Source of the DNA: CAYMCQ01 sp964389025
Lineage (GTDB): Bacteria; Verrucomicrobiota; Verrucomicrobiia; Limisphaerales; CAYMCQ01
DNA: 25,521 nucleotides
Assembly: GCA_964389025.1 (NCBI GenBank)
Contig: CAYMCQ010000061.1
Coordinates: 1 to 25,521, forward strand
Direction of reading: 5' to 3'
Shown here: one piece after another, positions 22,691 through 25,521 of the stretch
Layout: each line of letters opens with the position of its first letter
How positions within the stretch are numbered: the first letter of the stretch is position 1
The notes under the pieces: model-generated
What the model saw: the letters and a program-made list of their open reading frames with translations, nothing else
What the model was told of the DNA's origin: nothing
The model's database searches: none
Program-made: the position numbers and the translations under genes

Positions 22691-25521
22691 AAGCCAAAGC
22701 CGCTAGCGCAGCCTTTGCGTGCTCCCGTTTCGCTTTCCAATCTTCCAGTCTTTTCTGATGCTCGGCCAGAACTTGCGGTGCAGCTTTTTGCGCGAAGCTC
22801 GGGTTGGCAAGCTTCTGTTCAACTTTCGAAATCTCAATTTCGTATTTCTCGATCTCTTTTTTGAGCCGCGCGGTTTCGGCGGCGACATCCACCAAGCCTT
22901 CAAGCGGCAGAAACAGTTCGCCCATCGCGGCGCGGACAGCGAGCGTTCCTTTCTTTGCCTCGTGATTTGGATCAATGTCCAGCGACTCAGCGTTGAGCAG
23001 CAGTTTCAGGACTTCGATGTCGTGCGGCGGCAACTCGTTCGCCGGCTTGAGGATGAACCCGACTTTCTTGTTCGCGGCAATGTTCGCTTCGCGGCGCATG
23101 TTGCGGCCAAGCGTGACGAGTTCGTATTTCTGCGCGGCGAAATCGAGGTAGCAATCGTCGAGGCCGTAATGGTCGCGGAAATCCTGGTCGAACGGCTTGG
23201 GCCACGGCGCGAACATGATGGTCTTGCCGCCTTGATTGTCCGGCATGTCCTCGGCGTAACTCATCCCGTGCCAGAGTTCTTCGGTGATGAAAGGGAGGAA
23301 GGGGTGGAACAAACGCAGTGTGTGGTTGAGAACGAAATCGATGACGGCAACGGTGTTTGCTTTTTTCTTTGCGTCGCTGCCTTGAAGGACCGCTTTGCTC
23401 GCCTCGACATACCAATCGCAATACTCGCTCCAGAAAAAGCGGTAGAGCGTTTGAGTGGCAATGCTGAAATTGTAGGTCGCTAGTGCGTCGGTGATTTCGC
23501 GAATGGCCTGATTCAGCTTCAGCAAAATCCATTTGTCGTCGTTGTTGAGCAGGCGTGGATTGATTTCGCCCTGAACGGGAAACTGCTCGGGCGGGGCACC
23601 CTCGCTTGCACCCGAGGCGGGTGCGCTCCCCTGCATCTGACGGAAACGACAGGCGTTCCAAAGTTTGTTGCAGAAATTTCGGCCAAGCTCCACGTCCTTC
23701 TCGTCGAACAACACGTCCTGACCGAGCGGCGCGCTGCGCATCGTGCCGAAGCGGATGGCGTCCGCGCCGTATTTGGCGATGAGGTCGAGCGGGTCAGGCG
23801 AGTTGCCGAGGGTCTTGGACATCTTGCGGCCCTGTTTGTCGCGGACGATGCCGGTGAAATAAACGTCGCGGAACGGCATCTCGCCCATGTATTCGAAGCC
23901 GGCCATGATCATGCGCGCGACCCAGAAGAAAATGATTTCCGGCGCGGTGACGAGGTCGTTGGTCGGATAAAATTTCTTCAGCGTGTCAGTTTTTTCCGGC
24001 CAGCCCATTGTGGCGAACGGCCAGAGCCAGGAACTGAACCAGGTGTCGAGGACGTCGGGGTCTTGCTCCCAACCCTCGCCGGGCGAATCAATCTGGCAAC
24101 GCGTTGTGGCTTTGTCCTTGTTGACGTCCACAATCAAATCGGCTAACTTCACAACTGCCGGGCCTGATGTAGGCCAGTGGGCCAACTTCCCTTTGGGATG
24201 CGCCTCTGGAGACTTGTTACCATCAGGTCCGTTTTTCGTTATCTGGACGCTTTGATGGTCATAGAGCTTTCGATGGTCTCTAAATTCTTTGACCGTGAAC
24301 TTCACGCGATAAAGCCCCTGTTTTGTGTTCAACGCTGCATAAAAAACGTGCACGCATTTAACTTCAGGTGAAAACGGTTCATGCGGTTCGGTGGCAATCA
24401 AGATGGCCTCGTGCATCAATTCAGGCAGCACAGAGACAAGTTTCAGATTCACAACGCCAACGTTGGAGAAAGCGTGTTCCAAACTTGATTTCAAAACTAG
24501 AATATAAAAACCGGTATTTTGGTTGCGAAACGTGTGGCCAAGAATCGAATGGATCTCCGCCCATTTCCACGCCGAGTCCCGGATTTCCCGGATGTTTTTT
24601 CCGGTGATCAGATTTGCATCCAATGAAACAACCCGCACTTCTTTTCCCAACGCCTGCGAATCGGTTGTCTGATACCACACAGGAATCCGATGCCCCCACC
24701 AAAGCTGGCGGCTGATGCACCAGTCTTGAATGTTCGTCAGCCAGTGGTCGTAAACCTTCGCCCAGCGCTGCGGATGGAAATGCATCTTCCCATCGTTCGG
24801 AGGGCGGAGTTCAACGACGCCTTGGCTTGAATTAGGGCGTCGCAGAGCTCCGCCCCCCGAATTGTCGGATTGTTCCACACACGCTTTGGATTTCTCCACG
24901 CTCGGATATTTCAAAAACCATTGCTCGCTCAAGCGCGGTTCAATCGGCACACCGGCGCGTTCACTGAAGCCGACGTTGTTTTCATAAGGCTTTTCTTCCA
25001 CGAGCGCGCCGAGTTCAGTCAGCTTTTCCACGGCGACTTTGCGCGCTTTGAAACGATCCAAGCCTTTCAAGTCCGCGCCGGCGAGGTCGTTCATCGTGGC
25101 GTCGGGATTCATGATGTCGAGCAGCGGCAACTTGTGTCGCTGGCCGATTTCGAAGTCCGCCTTGTCGTGCGCGGGAGTGACTTTCAAAACGCCGGTGCCG
25201 AATTCAAAATCCACATGCTCGTCGCCGATGATGGGAATGAGCTTTTGCTCGCGCGGCAATTCGTGGGGCAGGGGACGGACGATGTGTTTGCCGATGAGAT
25301 GCGCGTAACGCGTGTCCTTTGGATTCACGGCCACGGCGGTGTCGCCGGGAATTGTTTCAGGCCGCGTTGTGGCGATGGTGAGCCAGGTGTTCGGTTCTTC
25401 AGCCACCTGAACTTTGAAGTGATACATGAAACCCTTTTGCGGTTTCATTTCGACTTCCTCGTCGGAGAGCGCGGTCTGCGTGGCGGGACACCAGTTCACC
25501 ATGCGTTTGCCGCGATAGATG
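22689..25521 (-). CDS. valS: Valyl-tRNA synthetase, 5'-truncated by the window edge, with three insertions
   Basis: A class I aminoacyl-tRNA synthetase that charges tRNA-Val. The first visible codons read IYRGKRMVNWCPATQTALSD, so the true start and the HIGH motif lie beyond 25521. The CP1 editing domain is present (TIATTRPETIPGDTAVAV; FGTGVLKVTPAHDKADF), then DWCISRQLWWGHRIPVWY, EQDPDVLDTWFSSWLWPF, the KMSKS-type loop as GRKMSKTLGNSPDPLDLI, the anticodon-binding domain and a C-terminal coiled coil (ETARLKKEIEKYEIEISKVE). Compared with ordinary ValRS there are three extra pieces: a palindrome-encoded peptide at 24798-24859, roughly 190 residues between WGHRIPVWY and WEQDPDVLD, and a short repeat-encoded peptide near 23590-23633. 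All are in frame. No internal stop occurs, so function is probably kept. Confidence 0.94.
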   Translation of the reverse strand, partial: IYRGKRMVNWCPATQTALSDEEVEMKPQKGFMYHFKVQVAEEPNTWLTIATTRPETIPGDTAVAVNPKDTRYAHLIGKHIVRPLPHELPREQKLIPIIGDEHVDFEFGTGVLKVTPAHDKADFEIGQRHKLPLLDIMNPDATMNDLAGADLKGLDRFKARKVAVEKLTELGALVEEKPYENNVGFSERAGVPIEPRLSEQWFLKYPSVEKSKACVEQSDNSGGGALRRPNSSQGVVELRPPNDGKMHFHPQRWAKVYDHWLTNIQDWCISRQLWWGHRIPVWYQTTDSQALGKEVRVVSLDANLITGKNIREIRDSAWKWAEIHSILGHTFRNQNTGFYILVLKSSLEHAFSNVGVVNLKLVSVLPELMHEAILIATEPHEPFSPEVKCVHVFYAALNTKQGLYRVKFTVKEFRDHRKLYDHQSVQITKNGPDGNKSPEAHPKGKLAHWPTSGPAVVKLADLIVDVNKDKATTRCQIDSPGEGWEQDPDVLDTWFSSWLWPFATMGWPEKTDTLKKFYPTNDLVTAPEIIFFWVARMIMAGFEYMGEMPFRDVYFTGIVRDKQGRKMSKTLGNSPDPLDLIAKYGADAIRFGTMRSAPLGQDVLFDEKDVELGRNFCNKLWNACRFRQMQGSAPASGASEGAPPEQFPVQGEINPRLLNNDDKWILLKLNQAIREITDALATYNFSIATQTLYRFFWSEYCDWYVEASKAVLQGSDAKKKANTVAVIDFVLNHTLRLFHPFLPFITEELWHGMSYAEDMPDNQGGKTIMFAPWPKPFDQDFRDHYGLDDCYLDFAAQKYELVTLGRNMRREANIAANKKVGFILKPANELPPHDIEVLKLLLNAESLDIDPNHEAKKGTLAVRAAMGELFLPLEGLVDVAAETARLKKEIEKYEIEISKVEQKLANPSFAQKAAPQVLAEHQKRLEDWKAKREHAKAALAALA
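23590..23633. repeat. Short palindromic insertion inside valS
   Basis: A hairpin GCACCC-GAGGC-GGGTGC (23608-23624) flanked by GGGGCACCCTCGC and GCGCTCCCC. It encodes about 15 low-complexity residues (SAPASGASEGAPPEQF) between FRQMQG and VQGEINPRLL, a place where other ValRS proteins have a short linker. It is in frame. Confidence 0.65.
24090..24672 (-). other. Inserted domain of about 190 residues in ValS (LPD3/BECR nuclease-like by eye)
   Basis: Between WGHRIPVWY and WEQDPDVLD, where other ValRS enzymes have 20-45 residues, this protein has about 200. The extra piece reads in order: NIREIRDSAWKWAEIH, ILGHTFRNQNTGFYILVLKS, SLEHAFSNV, VLPELMHEAILIATEPHEP, VKCVHVFYAALN, GLYRVKFTVKEFRDHRKLYD, HQSVQITK, then a Pro/Lys-rich linker and VVKLADLIVDV. 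The order (helix, conserved K-x-x-LEHA, LPELhxxAhhhx, HxFYA, YRVKhTVKE, LYDH) is what I associate with LPD3 or Barnase-EndoU-ColicinE5/D-RelE type domains of phage polyvalent proteins. The assignment is from memory only. G+C is lower than in the flanks (26 of 60 at 24301-24360 against 41 of 60 at 23701-23760). Confidence 0.7.
24798..24859. repeat. Palindromic repeat inside valS
   Basis: Arms 24798-24821 and 24836-24859 match at 20 of 24 inverted positions around a 14-nt spacer. The left arm starts CGGAGGGCGGAGTT, close to the aroB element's CGGAGGGACGAGTT. It encodes a Gly/Arg/Pro-rich peptide (GGGALRRPNSSQGVVELRPP) between SEQWFLKYPS and MHFHPQRW, where other ValRS proteins are shorter. Confidence 0.8.

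Noticed and set aside
24090..24672. Intein in ValS
   Set aside because: The insert does not start with a Cys/Ser splicing block or end in His-Asn before a Cys/Ser/Thr. No HINT or LAGLIDADG motifs are visible.

Overview
The window looks like a chromosomal segment of a Verrucomicrobiota bacterium, probably of the Pedosphaera/Limisphaerales type. This is inferred from the kinds of proteins present and was not checked by any search. The clues are a secreted protein with an 'NRFYRL' C-terminus, an apiosidase-like glycoside hydrolase followed by a planctomycete/verrucomicrobial type sugar isomerase, a secreted Gfo/Idh/MocA oxidoreductase, a lysine-6-aminotransferase/ALDH7 pair, and very many dispersed palindromic repeats.

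Layout. 0.1-0.9 kb: a small exported protein of unknown function. 0.9-6.6 kb, minus strand: glycoside hydrolase, sugar phosphate isomerase/epimerase and SDR oxidoreductase, probably one carbohydrate-use cluster, then a DegQ/HtrA periplasmic protease. 6.6-7.2 kb: intergenic DNA with a 152-bp terminal-inverted-repeat element. 7.2-8.6 kb, plus strand: four small genes (VOC/glyoxalase-like, TfoX C-terminal domain, two-helix membrane protein, DUF1801). 8.65-9.2 kb: an initiator tRNA gene, a GIY-YIG nuclease gene and two broken tRNA-fMet copies that share a palindrome. 9.26-10.4 kb: aroB carrying an in-frame palindrome. 10.4-11.5 kb: a scrambled relic of a cyclase-kinase-TPR signalling gene. 11.6-12.2 kb: a VapBC-type toxin-antitoxin pair. 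12.3 kb: trpG/pabA. 13.0-14.0 kb: exported oxidoreductase. 14.1-17.2 kb: lysine 6-aminotransferase and alpha-aminoadipate semialdehyde dehydrogenase, two successive steps from lysine to 2-aminoadipate, separated by a four-hairpin repeat. 17.4-18.2 kb: inositol-monophosphatase-family gene flanked by two copies of one hairpin element. 18.4-20.0 kb: exported transglutaminase-like protein with an in-frame repeat insertion. 20.1-20.45 kb: a 21-bp tandem array. 20.5-20.75 kb: a decayed hicBA-like locus. 20.8-20.94 kb: a large palindromic repeat. 21.0-22.7 kb: pgi. 22.7 kb to the edge: a 5'-truncated valS on the minus strand.

The main theme beyond housekeeping genes is repeat invasion of functional genes. 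Palindromic elements sit in frame inside aroB, the transglutaminase gene and twice in valS, and at matching positions in two tRNA-fMet relics. Many hairpins keep a TCC/TCT (or GGA/AGA) loop while their stems change in a compensatory way. The most striking single feature is an insertion of roughly 190 residues in the catalytic domain of ValS. By eye it resembles the toxin/phage-associated LPD3 or BECR-fold nuclease-like domains of polyvalent proteins.

All homology statements are pattern recognition from reading translations. No alignment, HMM or database search was run.
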